Assembly: GCF_018263855.1 (NCBI RefSeq)
Contig: NZ_CP073318.1
Location: 2,790,001-2,854,000 of the forward strand
Origin: Kutzneria sp. CA-103260
GTDB taxonomy: Bacteria; Actinomycetota; Actinomycetes; Mycobacteriales; Pseudonocardiaceae
Length of the DNA stretch: 64,000 nucleotides
Direction: 5' to 3'
Part shown: one piece after another, positions 8,933-16,503 of the stretch
Layout of the letters: every line of letters starts with the position of its first letter
Numbering within the stretch: the first letter of the stretch is position 1
The notes under the pieces: generated by a model
What the model was told of the DNA's origin: nothing
Database searches by the model: none
What the model saw: the letters and a program-made list of their open reading frames with translations, nothing else
Position numbers and translations under genes: made by a program

Positions 8933-11900
8933 ATGGAATTCGGTCTGCTCGGCACGGTCGCGGTTTGGCGGGATGGCGACGAACTGACGCTCGGCAGCGC
9001 GCAACGCAGGTGCGTGCTGTCGATGCTGTTGCTCGCGCCCGGTCAGGTCGTGCCGGCGCAGCGGCTGCGGGAGGCGCTCTGGGGCGACAACCCGCCGCCG
9101 GACAGCGCTCGCAACGTCGTGCAGGGGTGCGTGTCCCAGCTCCGACGAATGCTCGCGGACGATCCGACCGTGCGGCTGCTGCACCGACCGCCCGGCTATC
9201 AGCTCGACGTCCCGGCCGACCGGGTCGACCTGCACCACTTCCGTGCCATGGTGGCCGCGGGCAACGCCACCGCTGGCGACCGGGAGAAGGCGGAGCTGCT
9301 GGGACGGGCGCTCGGGTGCTGGCGGGGCGAGCCGCTGGCCGATGTCGAGGACTCCGCCGTGACCGCCGCCGTGCGGTCGGCGCTGACCGAGGAGCGGCTG
9401 GCCGCCGAGGAAGATCTCATCGAGGCCCGGCTGCGACTCGGCCACCACCGGGAGGTCATTCGCGATCTCACCGCGCTGGTCGCAGCCCACCCGTTGCGGG
9501 AACGCCTGCGCGCCCAGCACATGCTCGCGCTGTTCCGGTCCGGCCGGCACGCCGAGGCGCTGGGGGTGTTCGCCGACACCAGAGGCGTGCTCGTCGACGA
9601 ACTGGGCATCGAGCCCGGGCCGGAACTGCAACGCCTGCACCGCCGGGTGCTGGCCGGTGACCGGAGTTTGTTGGCGCAGCCTGCCGACGCACCGCGTGGC
9701 TTCCGACCGCCTCGCCAGCTACCGGCCGCCCCGGGCCGACTGGCTGGGCGGCAGGTCGAACTCGCCGTGCTGCGCGACGTGCTCACCACGGCCGGGCGAC
9801 CCGTCGTGGTGACGATCGGTGGCCTCGCCGGCGTCGGCAAGACGGCGCTGGCCGTCCACTTCGGACACCAGTGCGCCGACCGTTTTCCCGACGGGCAGCT
9901 GTTTCTGGACCTGCGCGGACAAAGCTCACAGCCGCTGACTCCGACCGAGGCGTTGGCCGGCTTGCTGCGTGGGCTCGGCCGGGAGCGAATCCCCGCCGAC
10001 GAACAGGAACTCGCCGCCGCGTACCGGTCGGAGCTGGCCGGTAGGCGGGTGCTGCTCGTGCTGGACGACGCCAGGGACGCGGACCAGATCACTCCGTTGC
10101 TGCCCGGCGCGGCGGGCTGTCTGGTGCTGGTCACTGGTCGGATCGGGCTGAGCGCGGTGGATGCGACCGCCCGGCTCCGCCTCGGCGGGCTCGACGCGGC
10201 CGCCGGGCTGGAAACGTTGCGGCACTGGGCCGGGGCCGGCCGCGTCGACGCCGAACCCGAAGCCGCCGCGACCACCGTGACCCTGTGCGCCGGGCTGCCG
10301 CTCGCCCTGCGCGAGGTCGGCGCCCGGCTGGCCGCCCGGCCCGAGCACCCGATCTCGGCATTGGTTGCGCGGCTGCGTGATCCGCGCCGCCTTGCGGCCC
10401 TGAGCTCCGTGCGCACGGCGTTCGCCGACAGCCTGCGTGTGCTGGAAACCAGCCCGGACCCGGTGGACCGGGCGGCGGCCGAAGCCTTTCCCCTGCTGGG
10501 AAAGGAATCGCACGTCTCGGTCGAACCGGACGACGGCGCGTACCCGGCGCTGGACCGCCTGGCCGACCACCACCTGCTCGAACCGGGTCCACCCGGCAGC
10601 TACCGGATCCACCCGCTGGTGCGGCTGTTCGCGCGGGAGCTGCGCCGCCGCACCCCGACATCAGAAGGGAACCGCATGACCCGGATCGTGCTGGTCACCA
10701 TGCCGTTCGCGGACTGGCGCAAGCCGTCGTTCGCGCTCAGCCAGCTCAGTGCCCTGGCCCGCCGCGAGTTCGGGGACGCGGTCGAGGTCGAGGTCCGCTA
10801 TCTCAACATCGACTTCGCGCACTACCTCGGCGTCGACACCTACGACGCGATCGCCGAGCAGGTCAGCCACCTGATGACCGGCATCGGCGACTGGCTGTTC
10901 CGGCCGGTGGCCTTCCCCGACCTGGCGGACAACGCCGACGACTACTTCCAGCGCTACTACGCCGGTTCGGCCTCGCGGGAGTTCCGGGAGCACATCCTGG
11001 AGCGGCGGGCCGGGATCGCCGACTTCTGCGCCGAGCTGGCCGTGCAGCACGGGCTGGACACCGCCGACATCGTCGGCTTCACGTCCATGTTCGCCCAACA
11101 CGCGGCCAGCATCGGCATGGCCCGGGTGGTCAAGCGGCTCAACCCGAACGCTGTGACGCTGCTGGGCGGGGCCAACTGCGAGGCGCCGATGGGTGCGGTG
11201 ATCGCGCAGGAGGTCGACGTCATCGACGCCGTCTTCTCCGGGCCGGCCCTGCACAGCTTTCCCCAGTACATCAAGCAGTTACTGGACGGCACCCCCGAGG
11301 GCGTGCACGAGATCCCCGGTGTGCTGACCGCCCAGAACTGCCATGAGCCGCGGTTCGTCAAGGCCGTCGGCCGCGACCGCAGCATCGACGACTACTTCCG
11401 GCCCGACTACTCCGGTTTCGTGTCCGCCTTCGACGCCAACCGCGATCGGCTGGGCGGTCCCGAGGTCGCCAAGCCGATCCTGTTCTTCGAGACGTCCCGA
11501 GGCTGCTGGTGGGGCCAGCGCTCGCACTGCACCTTCTGCGGGCTCAACGGCCAGGGCATGGACTACCGGGCGATGGCCGCCGACAAGGCCCGCGCCCAGT
11601 TCGAGTGGCTGTTCGACGAGTTCAGCCCGTGGTGCCAGGAGTTCATCTGCACCGACAACATCATGCCCAAGAGCTACCCCCGGGAGGTGTTCTCCGGCCT
11701 GGACACCCCCGACGGCGTGCAGCTGTTCTACGAGATCAAGGTGCCGCTGAGCGAACACGACATGGCGGTGCTGGCCAAGGCCGGCGTGACCCGGATCCAG
11801 CCCGGCATCGAGGCGATGGCCACCAGCACGCTCAAGCTGATGAACAAGGGCACCACCTCGTTCCTCAACCTCCAGTTCCTGCGCAGCTGCCTGCGTCACG

Positions 11901-12589
11901 GCATCAGCCCCGGCTGGAACCTGCTGTTCGGCTTTCCCCGGGAGTCGGCCGAGGTGTGCGCCAAGTACGTCGAGGACATCCCGCTGATGACCCATCTGCC
12001 GCCGCCGGGCGGCGCCCACATGGTGCGGTTCGACCGGTACAGCCCGTACTACGACAAGGCCGACGAGTACGGCCTCGACCTCACGCCGATGGACTTCTAC
12101 CCGCTGATCTACCCGTTCGGCGCCGAGCAGATCGCGCGGATGGCCTACTTCTTCTCCGACCGCAACATCTCGCCGTACCTGCTCGACGCGATCACCTGGC
12201 TCAAGCCGCTGAACGAGAAGGTCCAGTGGTGGCAGGCGATGTGGGAGCCCGGGGTCGAGCGTCCCGAGCTGGTGCTGCGCTCCGAGCACGGCCGGCACTG
12301 GGTGCACGACACCCGTGACGGCACGGTCCGCCGGGTCGACATCGACGCCGCCCTGCTGCCGCTGCTGCGCCGGCTGACCGCCCCGGTCACGCCGCGCCGG
12401 CTGGCCGATGATCTCAGCCTGGATCCTCAGGTCGTCAACGCGCACCTGGACTTCCTGCGGGCCAACAACCTCTTGTTCACCGAGGGGGAGCGGATCATGA
12501 GCTTGGTCATGTCTCCCTTCGAACCGTCCGATGTGGACACAGAGACGCCCGCGCAGCGCAAGGAGTTGCCGCTGGTGGTCGTGCGCTGA
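8933..12589 (+). CDS. fused SARP/NB-ARC regulator and cobalamin-binding radical SAM enzyme (single 1218-residue frame)
   Basis: One frame runs without a stop from ATG 8933 to TGA 12589. Residues 1-90 are the winged-helix domain of a SARP activator (MEFGLLGTVAVWRDGDEL) and about 95-245 the bacterial transcriptional activation domain. Residues 270-570 form an NB-ARC ATPase with Walker A GLAGVGKT and Walker B VLLVLDD, ending in YRIHPLVRLFARELRR. The radical SAM enzyme follows from residue 582, described separately at 10676-12589. SARPs activate biosynthetic operons, so its likely target is the divergent NRPS operon. The joint is suspicious: an internal ATG at 10676 has its own ribosome site, and a TGA at 10677-10679 in the next frame would give the usual ATGA gene overlap. 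A true fusion, a small indel, or a sequencing error in the CCCC run near the joint are all possible. Confidence 0.8.
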   Translation: MEFGLLGTVAVWRDGDELTLGSAQRRCVLSMLLLAPGQVVPAQRLREALWGDNPPPDSARNVVQGCVSQLRRMLADDPTVRLLHRPPGYQLDVPADRVDLHHFRAMVAAGNATAGDREKAELLGRALGCWRGEPLADVEDSAVTAAVRSALTEERLAAEEDLIEARLRLGHHREVIRDLTALVAAHPLRERLRAQHMLALFRSGRHAEALGVFADTRGVLVDELGIEPGPELQRLHRRVLAGDRSLLAQPADAPRGFRPPRQLPAAPGRLAGRQVELAVLRDVLTTAGRPVVVTIGGLAGVGKTALAVHFGHQCADRFPDGQLFLDLRGQSSQPLTPTEALAGLLRGLGRERIPADEQELAAAYRSELAGRRVLLVLDDARDADQITPLLPGAAGCLVLVTGRIGLSAVDATARLRLGGLDAAAGLETLRHWAGAGRVDAEPEAAATTVTLCAGLPLALREVGARLAARPEHPISALVARLRDPRRLAALSSVRTAFADSLRVLETSPDPVDRAAAEAFPLLGKESHVSVEPDDGAYPALDRLADHHLLEPGPPGSYRIHPLVRLFARELRRRTPTSEGNRMTRIVLVTMPFADWRKPSFALSQLSALARREFGDAVEVEVRYLNIDFAHYLGVDTYDAIAEQVSHLMTGIGDWLFRPVAFPDLADNADDYFQRYYAGSASREFREHILERRAGIADFCAELAVQHGLDTADIVGFTSMFAQHAASIGMARVVKRLNPNAVTLLGGANCEAPMGAVIAQEVDVIDAVFSGPALHSFPQYIKQLLDGTPEGVHEIPGVLTAQNCHEPRFVKAVGRDRSIDDYFRPDYSGFVSAFDANRDRLGGPEVAKPILFFETSRGCWWGQRSHCTFCGLNGQGMDYRAMAADKARAQFEWLFDEFSPWCQEFICTDNIMPKSYPREVFSGLDTPDGVQLFYEIKVPLSEHDMAVLAKAGVTRIQPGIEAMATSTLKLMNKGTTSFLNLQFLRSCLRHGISPGWNLLFGFPRESAEVCAKYVEDIPLMTHLPPPGGAHMVRFDRYSPYYDKADEYGLDLTPMDFYPLIYPFGAEQIARMAYFFSDRNISPYLLDAITWLKPLNEKVQWWQAMWEPGVERPELVLRSEHGRHWVHDTRDGTVRRVDIDAALLPLLRRLTAPVTPRRLADDLSLDPQVVNAHLDFLRANNLLFTEGERIMSLVMSPFEPSDVDTETPAQRKELPLVVVR
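10676..12589 (+). CDS. B12-binding radical SAM enzyme (RiPP-maturase-1-like); possible independent start inside the fused frame
   Basis: This 637-residue segment starts at ATG 10676, preceded by AGAAGGGA at good spacing. The N-terminal third resembles a cobalamin-binding Rossmann domain (DIVGFTSMFAQHAASIG, LLGGANCEAPMG). The radical SAM core has the cluster motif in TSRGCWWGQRSHCTFCGLNG, a CX7CX2C spacing seen in the ribosomal-peptide-maturation radical SAM protein 1 family and its C-methyltransferase relatives. Later core strands include EIKVPLSEHD, RIQPGIEA and NLLFGFPRES. The C-terminus is a small helical or winged-helix-like region (RRLADDLSLDPQVVNAHLDF). I find no precursor peptide nearby, so the substrate may be the NRPS/PKS product or a building block, with methylation the first guess. 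Whether it is made alone, fused, or both ways cannot be settled from sequence. Confidence 0.75.
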   Translation: MTRIVLVTMPFADWRKPSFALSQLSALARREFGDAVEVEVRYLNIDFAHYLGVDTYDAIAEQVSHLMTGIGDWLFRPVAFPDLADNADDYFQRYYAGSASREFREHILERRAGIADFCAELAVQHGLDTADIVGFTSMFAQHAASIGMARVVKRLNPNAVTLLGGANCEAPMGAVIAQEVDVIDAVFSGPALHSFPQYIKQLLDGTPEGVHEIPGVLTAQNCHEPRFVKAVGRDRSIDDYFRPDYSGFVSAFDANRDRLGGPEVAKPILFFETSRGCWWGQRSHCTFCGLNGQGMDYRAMAADKARAQFEWLFDEFSPWCQEFICTDNIMPKSYPREVFSGLDTPDGVQLFYEIKVPLSEHDMAVLAKAGVTRIQPGIEAMATSTLKLMNKGTTSFLNLQFLRSCLRHGISPGWNLLFGFPRESAEVCAKYVEDIPLMTHLPPPGGAHMVRFDRYSPYYDKADEYGLDLTPMDFYPLIYPFGAEQIARMAYFFSDRNISPYLLDAITWLKPLNEKVQWWQAMWEPGVERPELVLRSEHGRHWVHDTRDGTVRRVDIDAALLPLLRRLTAPVTPRRLADDLSLDPQVVNAHLDFLRANNLLFTEGERIMSLVMSPFEPSDVDTETPAQRKELPLVVVR

Positions 12590-12602
12590 GTAGGATCACC
12601 GA

Positions 12603-13376
12603 ATGGGTGACGGGATGAGGGGCGTGCTGGTCACCGGTGCGTCACGGGGTATCGGCCGGGCGGTGGCGGAGGCGTTCGCCGCGCGGGGCGACCGGGTCGC
12701 CGTGCACTACGGCAACGGCGCTTCCGACGCGGAGGAGACCCTGCGCGGGTTGACCGGCGACGGGCATGTGCTGGTTCGCGGCGACCTGTCCGACCCGGAG
12801 GCGGCGACTCGCGTCGTGACCGAGGCGGTGGACGGGCTCGGCGCGGTGGACGTCCTGGTCAACAACGCCGCCCTGGCTCCGACCGCGGATTCCCGCCACG
12901 CCATCGCCGAGGTCGCCTACGAGGACTGGGTGAGCGTCTGGCGGCGGACCTTCGAGGTCAACCTGTTCGGCGCGGCCAATGTCACCTGGGCGGTGGCCCG
13001 GCACCTGCTCGCCCGCTCCGCGCCGGGGGCCGTCGTCAACGTCGGCTCCCGGGGAGCGTTCCGTGGCGAGCCCGAGCACCCGGCCTACGGTGCGAGCAAG
13101 GCGGCCTTGCATGCGCTGGGGCAGTCCCTGGCGATCGCGCTCGCCCCGCACAACATCGCCGTCAGCACCGTCGCTCCCGGCTTCGTGGCCACCGAACGGC
13201 AAGCGGCCAAACTCACCGGCGACGAGGGCGACGCCCTGCGTAGCCAGAGTCCGTTCGGCCGGGTCGGCACCCCCGCCGAGGTCGCCGCCGCCGTGGTCTA
13301 CCTGGCCTCGCCCGAGGCCGCCTGGAGCTCCGGCACGATCCTGGATGTCAACGGGGCGTCGTACCTGCGGACGTAG
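12603..13376 (+). CDS. SDR-family oxidoreductase
   Basis: This 257-residue short-chain dehydrogenase/reductase has the cofactor loop GASRGIG near residue 13, NNAA near residue 87, a Ser in VGSRGAF and the catalytic YGASK. The C-terminal GTILDVNGASYL replaces the common VDGG ending. It probably reduces a carbonyl or oxidises an alcohol with NAD(P). The start ATG 12603 lies 13 bp after the radical SAM stop; a second in-frame ATG at 12615 also fits. Close co-direction with the biosynthetic cluster makes a tailoring role possible, but the next gene is a DNA-repair gene, so the cluster may already have ended. Confidence 0.88.
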   Translation: MGDGMRGVLVTGASRGIGRAVAEAFAARGDRVAVHYGNGASDAEETLRGLTGDGHVLVRGDLSDPEAATRVVTEAVDGLGAVDVLVNNAALAPTADSRHAIAEVAYEDWVSVWRRTFEVNLFGAANVTWAVARHLLARSAPGAVVNVGSRGAFRGEPEHPAYGASKAALHALGQSLAIALAPHNIAVSTVAPGFVATERQAAKLTGDEGDALRSQSPFGRVGTPAEVAAAVVYLASPEAAWSSGTILDVNGASYLRT

Positions 13377-13385
13377 CATGATCGG

Positions 13386-14192
13386 GTGCCTGAACTCCCG
13401 GAGGTCGAGTCGGCCCGCTCGGTGATCGAGCGGGCCGCGCTCGGGCGGCTGATCGTGGATGTCGACGACACGGATTCCTACGTGTGCCGGCCGCATCCAC
13501 CCGGTGAGATCCGCGCCGCCCTGGTGGGTCGCCGGCTCGCCGCCGCGCACCGGCGGGGCAAGTCCCTGTGGTGTGACACCTCGGATGTCGGCGCCGTCCT
13601 CGGCATCCACCTCGGTATGTCCGGCAAGATCGTCATTGCCGACGCCGACGGCGGCGAGATTGACGGCGGCGACTACTGGGAGGGCCGCCGGGTGGCCGGC
13701 GACTACCGCTGGTCCCGGTTCGCCCTCACCTTCGACGACGGCGGCCGGATGATGCTCGTCGACCCTCGACGGCTGGGCCGCATCACCCTCGATCCGCCGG
13801 TCGACCGCCTCGGTCCCGACGCCGCCATCATCACCCCGGCCGCCTTCCGTGCCGCCCTCACCGGCGGCACCGCCCCGGTCAAGGCCCGCCTCCTCGACCA
13901 GCGGGCCCTCGCCGGCATCGGCAACCTGCTCGCCGACGAGATCCTGTGGCGGGCCCGCGTCCACCCCGCCCAGCCGGTCGACGAGCTCACTGCCCGCGAG
14001 GTCGGCAAGCTCCTCCGTGCCACTCGCGAGGCCGTCGCCGCCGCCCTGTCCGACGGCGGCGTCCACACCCTCACCGTCATCCCCTTCCGCCACGCCGGCG
14101 CCCTCTGCCCTCGCGACCGCGCGCCCATGGCCAAGGGCACCGTCGGCGGCCGCACCACCTGGTGGTGCAGCGCCGAACAAGTCCTTGGCTAG
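13386..14192 (+). CDS. Fpg/Nei-family DNA glycosylase with an incomplete zinc finger
   Basis: This 268-residue protein starts at GTG 13386 and begins PELPEVE. The N-terminal Pro is the Schiff-base nucleophile and the following Glu is the acid of the Fpg/Nei family. The domain order fits a DNA glycosylase/AP lyase for oxidised bases: N-terminal beta-sandwich with GMSGKI, then the helix-two-turn-helix with LLDQRALAGIGNLLADEILW and a conserved Asn. The C-terminal finger is odd. Where family members have two CxxC pairs, this one has CPRD and CSAE, so only two of four zinc cysteines remain. Zincless members exist, so it may still be active. It follows the SDR by 9 bp and overlaps the convergent SDR by 4 bp. 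Confidence 0.9.
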   Translation: MPELPEVESARSVIERAALGRLIVDVDDTDSYVCRPHPPGEIRAALVGRRLAAAHRRGKSLWCDTSDVGAVLGIHLGMSGKIVIADADGGEIDGGDYWEGRRVAGDYRWSRFALTFDDGGRMMLVDPRRLGRITLDPPVDRLGPDAAIITPAAFRAALTGGTAPVKARLLDQRALAGIGNLLADEILWRARVHPAQPVDELTAREVGKLLRATREAVAAALSDGGVHTLTVIPFRHAGALCPRDRAPMAKGTVGGRTTWWCSAEQVLG

Positions 14193-14968
14193 GCGTGCCA
14201 GCCGCCGTCAGCGGCGACGGTCGCGCCAGTGAGGTAGCTGGACAGCGGGCTGGCCAGGTAGGCGACGAGGCTGGTGTACTCGGCCGGGCGGCCGATGCGG
14301 CCGATGTCGTTGGGGGCCAAGGCTTCCACCAGCCGGGGCTCGATCTCCTCCCAGTCCTGGCCCCAGCCGTGCTCGCGGCCGAGTTCGGTCAGGGGAGCGA
14401 TGCTGGCGGGGGTGAGGATGCCGCCGGCGGCGACGGTGTTGGAGGTGACGCCGGAGTGCCGCAGTTCCCGGGCCAGGGACTTGGCCAGGGCGTTGCGGGC
14501 TCCGTTGGTGGCGGCGTAGTGCGGCTGGGACGCGGCGGGAACGGCGCCGAGGACGCTGCTGATCTGGATCACCCGGCCCCAGCCGCGCTCCCGCATGGCG
14601 GGCACGAGGCGCTGGATCATGCGCACGGCGCTGAGGACGTTGACGTTGTAGAGGTCGGCCCAGTCCTGGGCGGAGGTGCTGGCCCAGCTGGCGGTCATGT
14701 CGTAGGCGCCGACGTTGTTGACCAGGATGTCGACGGGACCGTCCTGGACGGCGGCGGCGTAGACCTCGTCGGCTCCACCGTCGGAGCCCAGGTCGCCGAT
14801 GGCGTACGAGGCGTCGATGGCCTTGGCCACGGCGACCGTTCGCTCGTGATTACGGCCGTGCACCACGACCGACGCGCCCTCGTCGGCCAGCCGGGTGGCG
14901 ATCGCCTCACCCAGGCCGGAGCTGGCCCCGGTGACCAGGGCGCGCTTGCCGTGAAGCTGGAGATCCAT
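14189..14968 (-). CDS. SDR-family protein with Asn replacing the catalytic Lys
   Basis: This 259-residue protein has GASSGLG for the cofactor, NNVG, ISSVLG with the catalytic-region Ser, and a C-terminal VAADGGW. Where SDRs carry YxxxK it reads YAATN: the codon at 14504-14506 is AAC on the minus strand, so the Lys that lowers the Tyr pKa is missing. This may reduce or alter oxidoreductase activity, or the protein may bind a ligand without turnover. It is transcribed alone toward the DNA glycosylase gene. The divergent gene is a secreted dehydrogenase-like lipoprotein at 15081, so 14969-15080 should hold two promoters. Function beyond SDR is not assignable. Confidence 0.87.
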   Translation of the reverse strand: MDLQLHGKRALVTGASSGLGEAIATRLADEGASVVVHGRNHERTVAVAKAIDASYAIGDLGSDGGADEVYAAAVQDGPVDILVNNVGAYDMTASWASTSAQDWADLYNVNVLSAVRMIQRLVPAMRERGWGRVIQISSVLGAVPAASQPHYAATNGARNALAKSLARELRHSGVTSNTVAAGGILTPASIAPLTELGREHGWGQDWEEIEPRLVEALAPNDIGRIGRPAEYTSLVAYLASPLSSYLTGATVAADGGWHA

Positions 14969-15080
14969 CGGGAATTCCTCTCGTCAGGGCTGTTCCCGAG
15001 ACTGCCGAAGAGAAAATGGACCGGCAAGTACAGAAGTGTCGGGCAGAATCGATGGGGTTCGTCCGAGGCGAAGGGCCGGC

Positions 15081-16412
15081 ATGACTATTCGACGCGTCGC
15101 CGCACTGTCCATGGCCGCACTCCTGGCGGCCTCCGCATGCAGTTCCGGCTCGTCGGGCCCAGCGCCCGCGGCCGCCGCGCCGGCGGACCTCGTGTCGGTG
15201 TCCGTGACGGTGCCGGCTGGCCTGGACGCGTCGCCGCTGAACGAGCCGCGACACGTGCTGATACCCCGTGGCTGGACGATGTCGGTGTTCGCCCGGGTCA
15301 AGGCGGCGCGGCTGGAGGCCTGGACGCCAGACGGCGCGCTCCTGGTTTCCGTGCCGGCCGACGGCACGGTGGTCCGGCTGGTGCCCGACAGCCACGGCAC
15401 GGCGACCCAGTCCGTGCTGTTGCAGGGCTTGAACCAGCCGCACGGTCTGACGTTCGTCGGCTCGACCCTGTACGTCGCGCAGAGCGACCGTGTGGACGCC
15501 TACTCCTACGCGGCCGGCAAGGCGACGGACCCGAAGCCGATCCTCACCGGCCTGCCGGACGCCAAGAGCCCGGAGCTGGGCGGCACATACGCCCACGCCC
15601 TCAAGAGCGTCGCCGTGGGCCCGGACGGTTCGGTGTACGTGTCGGTCGGGTCGACCGGCAACATCTCCGCCGACGACCTCAAGGCGACCCCGCCGCGGGC
15701 CTCCATCCTGCGGGTGCCGCCGGGCGGCGGGAAGGCCGAGCCGTTCGCCGTCGGTGTCCGCAACGGCACCGGCCTGGCCATCGCCCCGGACGGCGCGGTG
15801 TGGACCGCCGTGAACAACCGCGACAACATCGAATACCCCTTCGACCGTCCCTACGGCGACGCCTCAGGCTCGTCGCAGGGGGAGGTGATCCCCGAGTACG
15901 TGCGTGATCACCCCGTCGAGCCCCTGGCCAAGCTCACCGCCGGCCGGAACCTCGGCTGGCCGTACTGCAACCCCGACCCCGACACCACTCCCGGCGCCAA
16001 GGGCAGCAAGCAGGACCTGTCCAACGTGCCGTTCACCCGGGACGTGCAGCTCAACCCCGACGGCAAGATGCTCGACTGCGGCACCTTGCCCAAGATCGAG
16101 CAGACCCTCGGCGGTCACTCCGCCCCGCTGGGCCTGTCCTTCGTCAACGGCGGCCTGCCCGGTTCCTACGCCCAAGGCGCCCTTGTCGGAGTGCACGGTT
16201 CGTGGAACGCCTCCCCACCCCGCGCGCCGGAGGTGTCGTTCTTCCCTTGGGCCAACGGCGAACTGGGCAAGCAGCAGACCCTTGTCGGCGGCTTCCAGGC
16301 CACCGACGGCTCCCGCTGGGGCCGCCCCGTCGCCGCCGTCCTCGGCCCCGACCATGCCGTCTACATCACCGACGACCAGGCCGGCGCCATCTACCGCCTG
16401 ACACCCCCGTAA
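15081..16412 (+). CDS. secreted lipoprotein of the glucose/sorbosone dehydrogenase (PQQ-type beta-propeller) family
   Basis: The start is ATG 15081, behind GAAGGGCC; an upstream in-frame ATG at 15036 would place non-signal residues before the leader. The N-terminus is Arg-rich, then hydrophobic, then LLAASAC, a lipobox with the lipidated Cys. The mature part of about 420 residues shows propeller-like repeats (NQPHGLTFVGSTLYVAQ, SVAVGPDGSVYVSVG, GTGLAIAPDGAVWTAVN, GRNLGWPYCNPD, APLGLSFVNGGLPGSY), typical of soluble aldose/sorbosone dehydrogenases. It would act outside the membrane on sugars or related alcohols. PQQ dependence is a family property I cannot confirm here. The gene stands alone and ends at a large hairpin. 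Confidence 0.85.
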   Translation: MTIRRVAALSMAALLAASACSSGSSGPAPAAAAPADLVSVSVTVPAGLDASPLNEPRHVLIPRGWTMSVFARVKAARLEAWTPDGALLVSVPADGTVVRLVPDSHGTATQSVLLQGLNQPHGLTFVGSTLYVAQSDRVDAYSYAAGKATDPKPILTGLPDAKSPELGGTYAHALKSVAVGPDGSVYVSVGSTGNISADDLKATPPRASILRVPPGGGKAEPFAVGVRNGTGLAIAPDGAVWTAVNNRDNIEYPFDRPYGDASGSSQGEVIPEYVRDHPVEPLAKLTAGRNLGWPYCNPDPDTTPGAKGSKQDLSNVPFTRDVQLNPDGKMLDCGTLPKIEQTLGGHSAPLGLSFVNGGLPGSYAQGALVGVHGSWNASPPRAPEVSFFPWANGELGKQQTLVGGFQATDGSRWGRPVAAVLGPDHAVYITDDQAGAIYRLTPP

Positions 16413-16413
16413 A

Positions 16414-16495
16414 CCCCGCGAGTCCCGCTCTCAGGCAAGCGAATGTGGAGTTTTGGAACTCGACATTCAGCTGCCCGAGAGCGGGACTCGCGGGG
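16414..16495. terminator. long bidirectional hairpin between convergent genes
   Basis: An inverted repeat has arms of 39 bases at 16414-16452 and 16457-16495 around a 4-base loop (TTGG). The outer 20 bases pair perfectly and the rest with a few mismatches. It lies 2 bp after the stop of the secreted dehydrogenase-like gene and 9 bp from the stop of the convergent transporter, so it can terminate both. There is no T-run, as is usual in actinomycetes. Confidence 0.75.
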
Positions 16496-16503
16496 GTACG
16501 AGG

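Noticed and set aside
12530..12602. Possible RiPP precursor peptide next to the radical SAM enzyme
   Set aside because: The gap to the next gene is 13 bp and no short frame with a ribosome site fits here or in the control region at 8584-8932.
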